Shown: positions 47,242 to 59,200 of the stretch, piece after piece | Numbering within the stretch: position 1 is the stretch's first letter | How the letters are laid out: the number at the start of each line of letters is the position of its first letter | Assembly: GCF_964019385.1 (NCBI RefSeq) | Contig: NC_088651.1 | Coordinates: 518,863-582,862 of the forward strand | Reading direction: 5' to 3' | Origin: Sycon ciliatum | Taxonomy: Eukaryota; Porifera; Calcarea; Leucosolenida; Sycettidae | Length of the DNA: 64,000 bases | Program-made: the position numbers and the translations under genes | Notes under the pieces: model-generated | Database searches by the model: none | What the model saw: the letters and a program-made list of their open reading frames with translations, nothing else | What the model was told of the DNA's origin: nothing

Positions 47242-49831
47242 ATGTACGTATATGTACATGTATACTAGAGTTTGTGCTTGTTTTGCCAATGTGCAATGTC
47301 TTTTCCCGTTTGGGTATTTCCTCAAATTAGTGATTACATGTACATGTACACGCTCAGATTTTTCTTCGTTCAACGTACCTTTCCATTCCACCTGGCGAGG
47401 GTGCAACACATGCTCCATGCAACGGAAGCAGTTTCCATGGTGACACTTGTCATGGTAACTGTTGGCTATTGATGCACTCTGGCACGGAGCTGAAGATAGA
47501 TTGTTGCAAGGCCGCTAGAAACGTCCACTGTCTCAACTCTAAACCTGAATTTCAGAGCATTTTCTAAACTGCGAGCAGGCATTGACCATTTCCTCTGTTC
47601 GCGTGCCAGCTCAGACTAGCATACTGCTACTCCCTGCTGGAAGAATTATTTCAAAAAGGACTTCGTATCGGCAAACACAACCGTCTGTAGAAAAGTGGGA
47701 GTGAATCCAGCCATGGTAGAGTGTGAGGTTAACATTGTGGGTGTTTTCACGCTAAGGCCGCCAAAATGCCTGTAGTGTGCCACACTTGGACAAATAATTA
47801 TTAGTGCTGCACTGCAGAACATTGACAGTTTTTAAGCCGCAAGCTTGAAGTAAGAAGTCGCATGCCAACCGAAGTGAGAAGTCGCACCAACAGACACCTT
47901 GCACGCGTTTTTCCCCTTTCGGCCAGAATGTTTGATGTGCTTTTATGCTACTGTACATGCACTTGCTTCGTTTTTGGGGAGCGAAACACGGGGATGATTC
48001 CATACAGGGATTTGAGCCGGCCTCTCGGCAGTGACAGTACTACAGTTCGCTCTACTCTAGTGAGTGATGAAGATCCACACATGGATCTGGTGAGCTGCAT
48101 ACCCTTTTCCACTTCAGAAAGAAAAGTTGGGGAAATGCCTGGCTGGAAAGTGCTCAATGCGCAAGCACAACTCACACTCAAACGGTGAAGAGTGTGTGCC
48201 AACTCCTTAGTATATCGCGAATGCATGTGTGCGTTGGGTGATTCCCACGAAGGAATCCAGCTCCAAGTACATGTGTATTGTCACCAAGATTCGCTGACGA
48301 CCAGTACTTACAATACATATTCCAGGTGAACAAAGGTTCTCTGCTGATTGGTCAGACATGCGATTTTGAGTTACAACATGTGCCTCTTGGTTCCTCACTT
48401 TCATAATGGCTTTCCCCTTCACAGTTTAATTGCTTTTTCTTACCTTAGAATATGTTCACCCTGCGGATGGGCCATGCCCGAAAATTTGGTGGATTTAATT
48501 ATCTACACACGGCAGAACAACGGAGACCAAAAAGCTTTCTCGTCGTGTGTGTGAATTAAATTATCTATGTATTTTGAAGTTGCATCTGCAACGAAGAGAC
48601 TATGTTTGGAAAGTTAGAATTGAGGTACCCTAATGTATCAGTGGCTGCGATGGAGTCTGCGAGGTCTTAGAAAAGTGTATTCTTGTTAAAGCACATGTAC
48701 TCAATCTGCGGACAGCAAAAGTTAAAGTAAAATGTTAATTGTGAATATCACCAGCAACTTCATAATTATGGAGACTATTGCCAATAAAGGCCTGGCCAGC
48801 TTTGATACAGGTACAGGTACATGTATATGTACATGCAGTTGACATTGTATTGTTGCACGTTGCACGTCCACTCACGAAGCGAGGGTCAGTTAGGTACACT
48901 TAGGCGAACCTCCGCATAGATAGTCTTGTACTCGCCATCACTATCACCACCACTACCACAACAACAACCATCGATCATGTACATACATGTACATTCATAC
49001 ACTCATATTTTTGACGTTCACGTCCACACACGACGCGGGGGTCAGTGAGGTACACCAAGGCGTACCCCCAGTAGACTCACGCCCGCTATCAACCTGTCGG
49101 TGTCGACTCTATGATCACCAACGTGAGTGGATCGGTCAATATCGGCGAAGACCGGCGAGTAACCGCCACCTCATCTGTAAGCAGGTGTCAATGTCAGGAG
49201 GAAGCAGAGTTGCGCGAAATCATGAGAGGGCTTTGTAGCAACACACCCCGCAGCTGGGCTTGCTCACACAACTAGGACATCTACCAGGGACTAGTCACCT
49301 TCATTCACACTTTGTGTATGCGCGTGTGTGTGTGTGTGTGTGTGTGTGTTTTAGTGCTTATCCTTTTGACAGGGGCTATTGTGTGAGAGGGAGGTCACTG
49401 GTGAAGTATTGATCTACAATGCACATGTAGGTGTTTCGTTGACAGGATCGCTGACAGCCTGTTAGACGTTTCTCGTCTCCACATCTACCCAGTGCCAGGA
49501 ACCACGCCCAACGTCACACGTTTTCTAACTCAACCTTGCCATCGTTTTTGAAACCTGTGGACATCTCGTCACAGTAATCCCGACACAGGCTTTTGGTTCT
49601 CCACCATGCGTGTTAGCCAACGCCTCAGTTTGGGATTTTGAGAACGTGCCCTATGCTCAGATGTGCCTTAGACGCAGCCCCAGGCAGATCACCAGGTGGC
49701 TGCTAGAGCATTCCACGTAATTATTCATAATAATGTGATACAATAAAAGAGGTTTGGGTAGACACACCCGTTTCAGTCTCACTGCAAATCTGAATCAATT
49801 GCCGAAACATTGTTTAATATTGGAATTGTCT
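47242..49831. other. gene-poor stretch
   Basis: No gene recognised. It holds TACATG blocks (47239-47260, 47336-47350), a direct repeat pair (48863-48915 and 49019-49070) and a GT microsatellite (49322-49351). Opposing ORFs near 47862-48226 have no recognisable motifs. Confidence 0.45.
48863..49070 (+). repeat. 50-bp direct repeat, period 156
   Basis: CACGTCCACTCACGAAGCGA...GGTCAGTTAGGTACAC... at 48863-48915 recurs with about ten changes at 49019-49070. Confidence 0.65.
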
Positions 49832-50144
49832 ACTGATTTGAGGGAAAGACACAAACGGGAAAAGTCTGAAGAAGACATTGACTGTCACCACCAGGACAAG
49901 AACCAGGGACCCTCGCTTGTAGCCAGCGATGCTCTATCAACTGAGCTATGGTTTTGTCTTCATCCCAGGAGCAACCCTTCAGAAATTTCTTCAGACTTCG
50001 TAACTCACACTTCCTGTGAATCCACACAGGCGGGTGGGACGCAGCCCTCACTGTAACACACACACTTCACATACAAACTAGCACGTGGGGAGCCCAAAGT
50101 CATAAAATGTTCACTGATTTGAGGGAAAGACACAAACGTGAAAA
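49832..50144 (-). mobile_element. tRNA-derived SINE with long flanking direct repeats
   Basis: On the minus strand a tRNA-like head is visible: A-box region TAGCTCAGTTGATAG (complement of 49934-49948), an anticodon-like arm TCGCT/AGCGA with a seven-base loop, and a degenerate B box GGTTCTTGTCC (complement of 49893-49903). The unit (about 49864-50112) is flanked by 32-base direct repeats (49832-49863 and 50113-50144, ACTGATTTGAGGGAAAGACA...) with one difference. The T-loop is too altered and position 33 is not U, so it is unlikely to be a working tRNA. Confidence 0.55.
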
Positions 50145-50475
50145 TATTGGAATTGGTTCAGATTTCCAGTGACACTGGAATTGGTGTTTCCACCCAAACC
50201 TCTTTTCTATTATTAAGCTGCAGGAAGCCTCAAGACTTCTTTTGAATGTGATACAACCTACCGATCGTGAGAAAAAGCTGCAAATGTATTCTATATTGAC
50301 TGGGATTCGGCCTACAGCTAGCGGTTGCCTTGCTTTTCTTGTTCGCGTGCTACCCCGTGTTGAACCTCCTACTTCACAAGCCAATGCGGAGTTGTCTTAG
50401 AGCTACAATGCATATAATTATAGGTATGAGGTATAAGGTCGTTATAGGCTCAGTCGTCTGTCCATTTGAATGTAC

Positions 50476-50530
50476 AGAAGAACCTTGACTAGCGGCCACA
50501 GTACTCAATTCAAGGCGTGCAGAGCTTAGT
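50476..50530 (-). repeat. flank of the ACTC-class hammerhead element
   Basis: GCGTGCAGAGCTTAGTAC here matches GGTGCAGAGCCTAGTAC at 47054-47070, and AGAACCTTGACTAGCGGCC matches AGAACCCCGACTACTGGTC at 61444-61463. This is part of the sequence repeatedly found downstream of these ribozymes. Confidence 0.55.
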
Positions 50531-50567
50531 ACAAACGAAAATCCGGTAGAACAAAAAGTTATTAAAT

Positions 50568-50612
50568 GTTTCTACTCACGAGTTTCATGCTGAAAATCAA
50601 TCATCAGGAGAC
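50568..50612 (-). ncRNA. hammerhead-like motif, weak stem II
   Basis: Minus strand: stem I GTCTC/GAAAC (four of five pairs); core CTGATGA (complement of 50601-50607); GAAA; stem III ACTC-GT-GAGT; A as cleavage nucleotide (GUA). Stem II does not form a clean helix, so activity is doubtful. Confidence 0.4.
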
Positions 50613-51065
50613 ATTTGAATCCACATGTAGTATCTCACTTTCGGACCACATATTATCCACAAGTGCTTACAATGGTGGGCAGTTCCTCGTTATTCGTATT
50701 CATGCGTGCACATTTACTTTTCACATTTTAGAATCGTCTTCTTTCCTAGGAATTGATTGGGGCCACAATGGGCGTTTCAACGGTTTGTCCGGGTTTGGCG
50801 TGTGCAATGATTGGAGTCGCCTGTGGTCACTTGTGGGTTAAGTGCAGTGATACCGGTCATGGCCATTGCGTGATTCCTGTCCCACAAAATTCACGTACGT
50901 ACATATACATGTAACATGTGCATGTACCGGTAAATTATGTAGGATAATGTACAATCAGGTTACACTTGAGAATGAACTTTGCGGCATCTTGCAGCTTCGT
51001 CCGTAGAACGTAGTTGGGTGGACACACCCATTCCCTAACACTGCAAAGGACCAAACAAATTCTTC

Positions 51066-51099
51066 ACGTACAACGTTTCGGCAATATTGCCATCGTCAG
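51066..51099 (-). ncRNA. hammerhead-like core with non-permitted cleavage base
   Basis: Minus strand: CTGACGA, a well paired stem II (GGCAA/TTGCC around TA), GAAA, and a palindromic stem III ACGT-TGT-ACGT. The next base is G, which is not accepted at the cleavage position. Confidence 0.35.
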
Positions 51100-51389
51100 G
51101 TATGAATGAAACAATCAATCAACTACTTTCTACAGGTTGCACTTGTCGTGATCTGTATTTGTATTTATTATTCAAAGGATTGCCCAAAACCATAGCCTAT
51201 CGGGGGAATCTCCTAAGTGAAAACCAAGCAAATGGTAATCTCAGTATTTGTTTCGCTGTAATAGAGGTACTGTTTCTAATTGTCCGCAAACTCCAACGCA
51301 GCCACTTACAAATTAAGGAAACTTCACTTCTCAACTCCAAAAACGGTCTCTTCACTGTGGGTCAAATTCAAATTTTCATTCCACCAATA

Positions 51390-51412
51390 TTTCGGGCCTG
51401 GCCCATCATCAG
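51390..51412 (-). ncRNA. hammerhead-like core fragment
   Basis: Minus strand CTGATGA, stem II GGGC-CAG-GCCC and GAAA are present, but stem III and the cleavage triplet cannot be formed. It lies 314 bases from the similar motif at 51066-51099 in the same orientation, with related flanks. Confidence 0.3.
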
Positions 51413-51983
51413 GGCAATGAATGACAAAATAACCATCGATTAGGTACTTATGTAATGGAGGTGTCCAGGTATTTATGAAACTTCTGCTTCGAAGTAGTGG
51501 AATTCAAGAGGTAGTTTGGAGGCGGTCAATATAGTTTCGCAATCTATATCTTCGCATGGAAAGACGCAAATCCACACAATCAAGTAGACATCTCCTTTCA
51601 TCTATCAAACGTGTTCTCTCCCTTCTCTTCAGGATAGTACAGGGAATGTTGGAAATTTGGAAAACAACATAACTATAGAGTTTGTAAAAAAGGAAGAAAG
51701 AAAAGAAACCCATTCAACTTACATGTAGCTGAGAGATGCCAAAAATCAAAAACAGAAGCTGCAAGTTGTAGACAAACACTTTGAACGCATCAGGAAACAC
51801 TGGTCACACTTTCACGAAGCGTGACACAAACCACTGCAACGATAACACATTCTCCTTCTGTACACATAGTTCTGGATCTAATGTATGGATATACAGAGCT
51901 TCTAACACAGTAAGATGCAACATAGACTTTCCACGAGTTAAATTCGAAAAGATATCATCTATATTACAGGGTGCGACAGAGCT

Positions 51984-52130
51984 ATGATGAGCTATATATT
52001 AGCGAAACAGCTATCTGGAGGAATGTATCAATATCGTCTACGGAAGTGTCCTCTCAGTGGTGATGGTTGTGTGCAGGAGGGTCTAGTCGACTGAGAGCGC
52101 AGTGTAGTGGTGGAGTTGATACTGAACAAT
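51984..52130 (+). repeat. decayed copy of the central 40611 ribozyme element
   Basis: GCTATATATTAGC-GAAACAGCTATC at 51991-52015 aligns with the hammerhead at 40617-40650, and the following GGAAGTGTCC and GAGAGCGC blocks match 40680 onward. The core reads ATGATGA (C3 changed to A) and stem III has a mismatch, so the ribozyme should be dead. Confidence 0.55.
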
Positions 52131-53201
52131 TTATCATCTTTTCATTCTAATGGAATGAGAAGATATAACCGACTAAATGACTGGAACGATACGTTGTAAT
52201 TGAGCACCAATGAAATCCGCGCGGAGCTGGTGCCGCTTCAACATTTTGTTGTTTACTGGAAACCATTTTATAGCCATCAAATGCAACAAAATATTTATTT
52301 TTGTGATTGGTGCATACGCTAAAGGGTGACTACGAGGCTTAACTGACCACACCAGCCTGGAGTTCTTGGGTTTCGTTGTCAATCATGCGAGACAAAATTA
52401 TAGGGACATATCGGAGGCAAGGCTAGACTCTGCTGGATGATTATCATTGTACACGACTTTGAGGCATGTTTCCTGCTTGTTCTGGATTTCTGGATAAGAA
52501 ACGTTACTGTTAGGAGCACTTCAAATGTACATGCTATGTACATGTATGTTCTCGTATTGGTCGTGTCGTTACGCCTCACTCCCCCTCCCTCTTCCCCCCC
52601 CCCCCCCTGGAGGTTCTCGCACCCGTGATCTGATCATCACCCGTTAGTCCAGTCTAGGATCCAAGGTCCTCTTGCAGGAGTATGTTCGCCGAAGCCAGGA
52701 GAGGGACAGCTCGAGAATAAGTGCAATATCATCCTGGTTTGCGATGTAGGATTGAAATCCTCTTGACGCAGTGTCATGACACATGGAGTCCCTTGTTGCA
52801 AGCACTCAGCAGCCTTATATCGCCAGCTGACAGTGTCAGTTCGGAGACTTTGTTGCACTCACATTGCCTTTGACCTGCCAGTGACGCGGTGAGACCAATG
52901 TCAGCCGACACAAAGTGAACAGGTGGTGGCCGAACTGAGGCGATGCACCAGAGATAAGATGTCTACTGGCACTGACCAGGAAAACTGTGATTGCTGCACA
53001 TTTGCATAACACAGAGGTAACCGTGTAAATATGAGCTGAAGATCGTATCAGCTATCGTGGCGCCATCACCAACCCAATGACATTACGTGGATCCGAAACT
53101 TCTCTTCTTCCTTGCGCTGTTTCCATCACCTCTCTACCCACTGTACTTAAGCCGTTGTCCTTGTTCATAATGATTGTGCCTGTATTTCACCTGACACAAA
53201 G

Positions 53202-53569
53202 TCTTGAAGGTATACTAGTGAAAACCTTCGAGATGTCGTTCAAGAGCCTGAAGTGTCTCTTTCTACAAGTAGAAGTCTCACCATTATGTTATTTTCACTG
53301 CTCTACGGCTCATCTTAATGCATGGTTGCAAGCAATTCCATATTTCTATGCTAATGCAATGGCTTTGTTATCATGTCCGAGTGGTGAACGGGATTGAGGT
53401 CCTTCTGTTGCGAGCCAGCCTGCTATTCAAAGTGGTCGAGGGAACAACAATGCAACGCAATTGCGGATCCTCGTAAGTTTGTTCTAGCGGGCGCTGTTGC
53501 GACAACAAACAACAGCTTGAAGGTGTACTAGTGAAAACTTTCGAGATGTTGTTCAAGAGCCTGAAGTGT
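53202..53569 (+). repeat. 54-bp direct repeat, period 314
   Basis: CTTGAAGGTATACTAGTGAA... at 53202-53256 recurs at 53516-53569 with about four differences, ending TTCAAGAGCCTGAAGTGT. Confidence 0.8.
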
Positions 53570-54220
53570 GTCCTTCTTCTCAGTGTTATTGCATTCTTGT
53601 CTCCGAGGAACATTCTGCTTGTACTTGCCAATCGTGCGATTGCATGAGGCAGGCACGATGTCCAAGACTTGTGCTCCATGGACTGATGGAGACAAAGGGG
53701 AGAGAGAATGGTGAGATGGCACATTCCAACCGATTATTTCTTTATAGATAAACACACGCTTTCACATTATTTGCATCCAGGCAGGATAGCGAGGCGACAA
53801 TGTGACCGTGTTGTCAGCGCGGTGTCTCCGCTATTGTTGGCTGATTGGATTCGCTTCATTAGCATAGCGCAACATCATGTAGAACAATATTGCCACTTGC
53901 ACGCCCTTTGCCCGTTTTGTCCATTCTCACCACTCACGCCTTTCATTTTTCATGTTAATCTTGAGTGATACATTTATTACACCACGAGTACGTGTACTAC
54001 AATGCAAATGTGTGAGAAGTAGACAAAACCACGGAAGCATCGTGGGAGCGTATTATCGTGATAATTATGGCGAGACATGCCCGACGATAGTACAAGTATA
54101 GTACATGCACATATACAATCATGTTCATGCACAGTTTAAATGTAGATGTTGGCTGGTGATTGTGAGAGCATGAAACTTGAAGTAGCAGCAAACAAGCCTT
54201 GATTGTCCTTGTTGTTTTGT

Positions 54221-54248
54221 ACATGTCATGTACATGTACATGACATGT
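54221..54248. repeat. 28-bp perfect palindrome of TACATG/TCATG units
   Basis: The half ACATGTCATGTACA is followed by its exact reverse complement; TACATG units continue to 54257. Confidence 0.9.
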
Positions 54249-54969
54249 ACATGTATATGGCAATCTAAAACGTATTTCGAGAGTTCTAGAACATGCTATA
54301 CACAATACCTACGCATGCCTGTTTCTGGTCACGTTTCGTGGAAATGATCGGTCACAAATCCTTCCCACTATGACGAGACGATGCAGACGCCAACCCAAGC
54401 CACGCAGTATACTCCCAAGGGGTATGGAACGATCTGACCCGGCATGGCCATAACCTCCAGCCCTACCTGGGTTGTGTATGCACATACATGTACATGTAGA
54501 CTGGTATCATGGATCATGACCACGTGTGCGATGATTGCTTGCTCAGTGGATCCGCCACTAGTATTATAGTTTTAAGTGAAACATGTACATTATGGTACTG
54601 GGATCTGCAAGTTGTCATTACGTCATTGTCACGTGACTGTGATATTATCACAGCATCAGCCAAGCATATTTGACGGTTACCTATTGTTTCACGTTTCTAT
54701 ACATGTGTATGTACATGTACAATGATTTGACATGGAGATGAATTTGTATAAGATGACACAGCCACACTCCGTCATTGCCTACATAAAATGCTTCAATTCT
54801 TCTCCGTAAATTCTCGGATCCTGAGCCAGCAATAGATGTAAAAAAAGAGAAGGAAACAAATCAGAACGAGTTATGCAGCAACTATCCACGACTGTAAGAA
54901 GATAATCAACAGTCCGAAAATGCGATAATAGGTCACAAAACTGACAGACTACTAAGACAGAAAACTGGT

Positions 54970-55310
54970 TCGCTTTGGAATTTTCTTCCACCCCGATTGA
55001 CAACTTTGGATTCCCTATCTGAATTCAAGCGTCATTTACGTATTCACATTGCTAAGTATCAGTTCGACTGCACTGGTACACCTTTGATGTGCAACCATTG
55101 ATTTATATGCTTGTTCTTTTCTTTTCTGTCTTACTTTCTTTCCTTGTGTTTCTTGTTATTTCTTTTTAAATCCAGCATTTCACACTCACTTTGCGCACTT
55201 TCTCTCATCCTTAACTATGTTACTAGTACATACACAAATAGGAGATCCCCCAGATAGGCGTTAGCCTTTCGGTAATCCTGAAATAAAGATTATGATTATT
55301 GTTATTACAT
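54970..55310 (+). pseudogene. 3' end of a second LINE (ORF2 C-terminus and tail)
   Basis: From 54976 the plus strand reads W-N-F-L-P-P-R-L-T-T-L-D-S-L-S-E-F-K-R-H-L and continues to a TGA at 55100-55102. WNxLPxxL...LDSLxxFKxxL is the standard C-terminal block of CR1/L2/Jockey-type ORF2 proteins and is also present at residue 924 of the intact LINE. The 3' region ends AATAAAGATTATGATTATTG, a short ATT-rich tail rather than poly(A), so this is a different family from 5453-9519. Stops upstream (54949) show it is 5'-truncated. Confidence 0.6.
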
Positions 55311-55665
55311 TCAGCGACCGAAGACCTACATGTACATGTACCTGTGACACATCTTCAGTGCCCATGGGCAAACCAACAGCCTTCCAACTTGGAAAGTTTT
55401 AAATGGTTACGTAGGTCAATTATTCTATTCGTCAATTCTCTAATTATTTGTTAAGACGAGGCTGTGATGGAGTAAGGCCGGACTTTGGAAGTTGAGCATC
55501 ACTTTGTGCATCGTCTCAGGTCGCATACTCCTTTCTCATTAACGATCTCAATAGTGAGGTTCAGTTCAACCCACGCCGGTTACAACATACATTTACTTTT
55601 CTCTTTGCATCGGAGTTAACGTACTTCTTTGAGAATTCGGCGTATACCTATCCAGTTACATGTTT

Positions 55666-55742
55666 GTGACCTCGGATATAGAGTAATCTGGCTATAACAT
55701 ATAGGTGACCTCGCATATAGAGTATTATGGCTATAACACACA
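55666..55742 (+). repeat. 39-bp tandem repeat, two copies
   Basis: GTGACCTCGGATATAGAGTA... at 55666 and again at 55705, each ending GGCTATAACA. Confidence 0.75.
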
Positions 55743-56167
55743 GATGTGTTGGTCCCGTGGAGGTTAATTTCACTGACATTGTTTTCCATGTTTGTAAGAT
55801 TTTAGTTTTCTCAACTTCCGATAACACCAAAGCTCAGTGCAACCAACCCGTGTCCAATCTCACCACAAGTAAGCGCATTCACACGAATCTGCTCATTGTC
55901 GACGCATGACACGAACATTTCAGTATACATAGACGTATCTACCAAGATATTTCCCACGTTTGTTCACGTCTCTGTAGATCATTCTTCCGCGGCTTCTGAG
56001 CTCACACGGCTTGAGGTGTTTCCGCTGCGCTGCCCCCGTTCCGTCTCCTCTTTCCTACAGGTCTTGCGACCAATATAGCATGTATGACCTTGGAATAGCT
56101 CAAGAATGGCTGATCTGAGTGCAGTTTGCTATGTTGAGCGCTGCAGTTGCCTTCTAAACCACGGCGA

Positions 56168-56235
56168 TCGGAAGCAGTTGCAGGCTGTCCAAGCAGGTAG
56201 GTCGGAAGCAGTGCATGGCTGTTCAACCAGTGTCC
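56168..56235 (+). repeat. 34-bp tandem repeat, two diverged copies
   Basis: TCGGAAGCAGT...GGCTGT(C/T)CAA occurs at 56168 and 56202. Confidence 0.6.
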
Positions 56236-59200
56236 TGCCGCCAGCACTGGAATGTGAGGTGTGTGTAGTCGTCTGACGACAGGATATCCAGATAGCAGGT
56301 GTGAACCCAACCCGAATGCCTAGGGCTGCTGCTAGTGCAGTGCTTTTGTACATACTGTAGAAACTGAGTTCGATAGACAATAGAGTCGGACCGAGTTTGT
56401 GTGCAAAGGATCAGTTCACAAACCCAGCATCCACAGGTCTAGGGCTGCACAGTGGCCAGCTTGCCGCTGGCTCACATGATCACATTTACCACTGTACAAT
56501 AGATTATATTTTTTACCAGAAATGAACGGCGGGTTCGACAAAGTCACGGGAATCCCCGTTTCAGCCGGGAATAGGTTAGGGAAATGGCTAACAAGGCGTG
56601 GTTGGGTGGTTTCCATCCCCTGAAATATTTACAACGCGCCACATGGTTGTATAGACAGTCTTGCTTTTGTCCCCTTACCCATAGACAGAATCACCTATAC
56701 GTAGAAGAGTTTTGCTCATAATGCTAACTCATTGAAGTGAAATAGGCCAAGAAAGGCAGAAAGGCGGCGACATTTCGAAACATCAGGCGCGCCTTTGTGA
56801 ACAGAACTGCTGAATGTCCTTGTGCTCCATCAGGGTGTGAGGTTGTACCTTGGAACTCCCATGCGCCTCCGTTTGTCTATCTTCATTGTCTCTTAGCTGG
56901 AGGGAGGAAGTCATAGGCATCTTGAAAACACGCCGTGGCGTTCTTTACATGGGAAAGAAAAGCATGCATAAGGCGATACTGATAATATGACGTCTAGTTG
57001 TGTTACATATCAGCGATGCGTGCTGTGACTAAACTGATACTTGAACCTGTCATGAGGTTGTCACATGGATAGATTATGCACACTTTGGGCATGATGGCGT
57101 GAACACGTTTTGACGCCATGTATCTCATTTGGCTGCACAGCGCGGCTCCTCCACCCGCGCTGATCGTCACAAATTGACCATAAGGAAATCAAGACGACCG
57201 CACTGTCATGTAGAGCTTTTTCGCAGACATACTGATAGAGGGTGTGAGTGATGAACGATAAACCTTTATAGAGTGAACTTGCTAATAAGGTGATATATTC
57301 GTTGAAACGTTGTAATACTCGTCGAGGTGTACGTATTGAATTAGCGTGCCGGAAAGGAGTCTTTTGTTCGATTTATCATCGTCCATGCTCATCACCACTG
57401 GTCTATTACGACAGTATTTGTACCTGATGGGCAGGGGAAGATAGGAGTTGAGGGAATTCTGCGCATACCTGACGAGGTACCTGTTCTCGCGCCTGGAAGA
57501 CACTCAGAGGAAGCAGGTACGAGTGCGGCTGAATGGGTGTGCGCGTTTACAAATCACATTCGCACACAACGACGTCTAGCGCAGGAACAGAATAGCTTCA
57601 CATGCGCGCCAATCCACCTTCATCCCTGTCTTCTGTCTTCTGTCAACAGGCGCATGTACATTGTCAATAAGGGACACTGCACTCCACAGAAGCAGGAAAG
57701 CCGCTGTCAGTGGAGGCATGGAGAACGTGACATTCAACCACTGAGCGCAGGCATGAACGTTGCACACCTACGGAAACGAATGTAGTGCAGTTTCCGCCCC
57801 AGAGGTCTGGCACCACTGGAAGGGCAAGACGCGATTTTCAATGAGCAGATCGGGCAGAGGAACAGCGACATTCCACCATGTTCCTCGTTAGGCACGTTTC
57901 ATTCTTCGCCATAGAAAGACAAAACTAGAGATCTTGGCGAGAGAGCTAAGCGGATCGATACAAACCTTGGCTACCACTGACCTCGTCGCTCGAACACACC
58001 TTGAGATTGTTAGTACAAAGCCTGGGGCTCCGAACATTGCCTCCCTCGGGACGTACATGTATCCGAGGTAATATCTGCGTTTCAGTGATGTCGCAAGTCA
58101 GCATGTGAAGCCTATGTACAAAGAGTGTACTCCGTGGCTGCTTCAACCGCTCAGAAGTACTAGCCAATAGTCTAATGCACACTTTCCAGAGGATACAAAC
58201 ATGTGTACACGCAGATCTCTTTAAGCCATTTGAGGTGTTTGCCTTTGACAATAACATTGTCACATCAGAGAAACAACGGGGCGAAAAGAACTAACATGAA
58301 ATGAACGGTGCGAACGAACATATTCATGACGCGACAATGGCGCGCACAAGAGTCGGCGCTCAGCGCACGAAGGAAAAATGGCCAAATATGGATCGGGTCT
58401 GCGCTGGTATGTCGTTTGGGCGATGGAGCGGTACTAGAAGGGTGGCTTGTGAAAAGGTGCAGTCCAATCTAGAGGAGCGAGTTGGTGATGGCAGGTGAAC
58501 AAGCGGTTAACACGACACACTGCACGTATCCCACTGGCATAACAGAGCCGCATGCTTGTGCCACTGCATTCTGCCATGTCCCTTTCTGTACGATCGGAAG
58601 CACTTTGATTGGCGTTCGAGCAGAGCTCGCCAGGATAGGGGGAGATAGAGACCATGCTTATGCTCTCCACACGCATACCTGATGCCCAAATAGCACAGCA
58701 ATTCATCGGCTGTGAAGATCACGCGACCTTCAAAATACGGACATCAGCTACTGGTAAATGACCGTTGGCTCGCCACTGTGTTTCAGTATGTGGAGAGGAT
58801 ACTGGATATGGTGCACCATGACAGCATTCCCTGAACTCTTGTCGTAATTCAGAATAGTTGAATGATGCGATCACTCGTCCCAGAAAACTGCGTCAACCGC
58901 TAGGATACATGCAGATCACGTGACAAAGAAAATATTCTTGTATTAAAGTGAACTAGGGAGCGGAATCTCCCCACATCCAAAACCAATGGCTATCCGCGCA
59001 CGGACATTGCATATCTACAGTCCAAACTACTAGTCTCTCAATTCTAGATAGACTGTCTATCCCTTGTGCATACATAATTATGTGCTACAAGCACCAGGCG
59101 TACAACAGCATAGAGTTGACACGGCATGTAGCAGACAATCGGTGAACAGAGTTGTACCATCGGCTGGCTGATTGCGCGCGACTGGCAGAGTTGTGCAGGG

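Larger units (their letters stand above)
52131..54969. other. gene-poor stretch
   Basis: No gene recognised. It holds a C tract (52597-52606), the 54-bp repeat pair at 53202-53569 and the palindrome at 54221-54248. ORFs of 66-117 codons have no recognisable motifs. Confidence 0.45.

Noticed and set aside
49883-49955. Functional tRNA on the minus strand
   Set aside because: B box and T-loop are degenerate, the base before the anticodon is G instead of U, and the unit is embedded in a longer repeat with flanking duplications; a SINE fits better.
50173-50400. Open frame after a possible acceptor (TATTAAGCTGCAG at 50211-50223) that reads LLLNVIQPTDREKKLQ
   Set aside because: Protein-like composition, but I recognise no family, it is only about 60 codons after the acceptor and no partner exon is visible. 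RNA-seq would decide.
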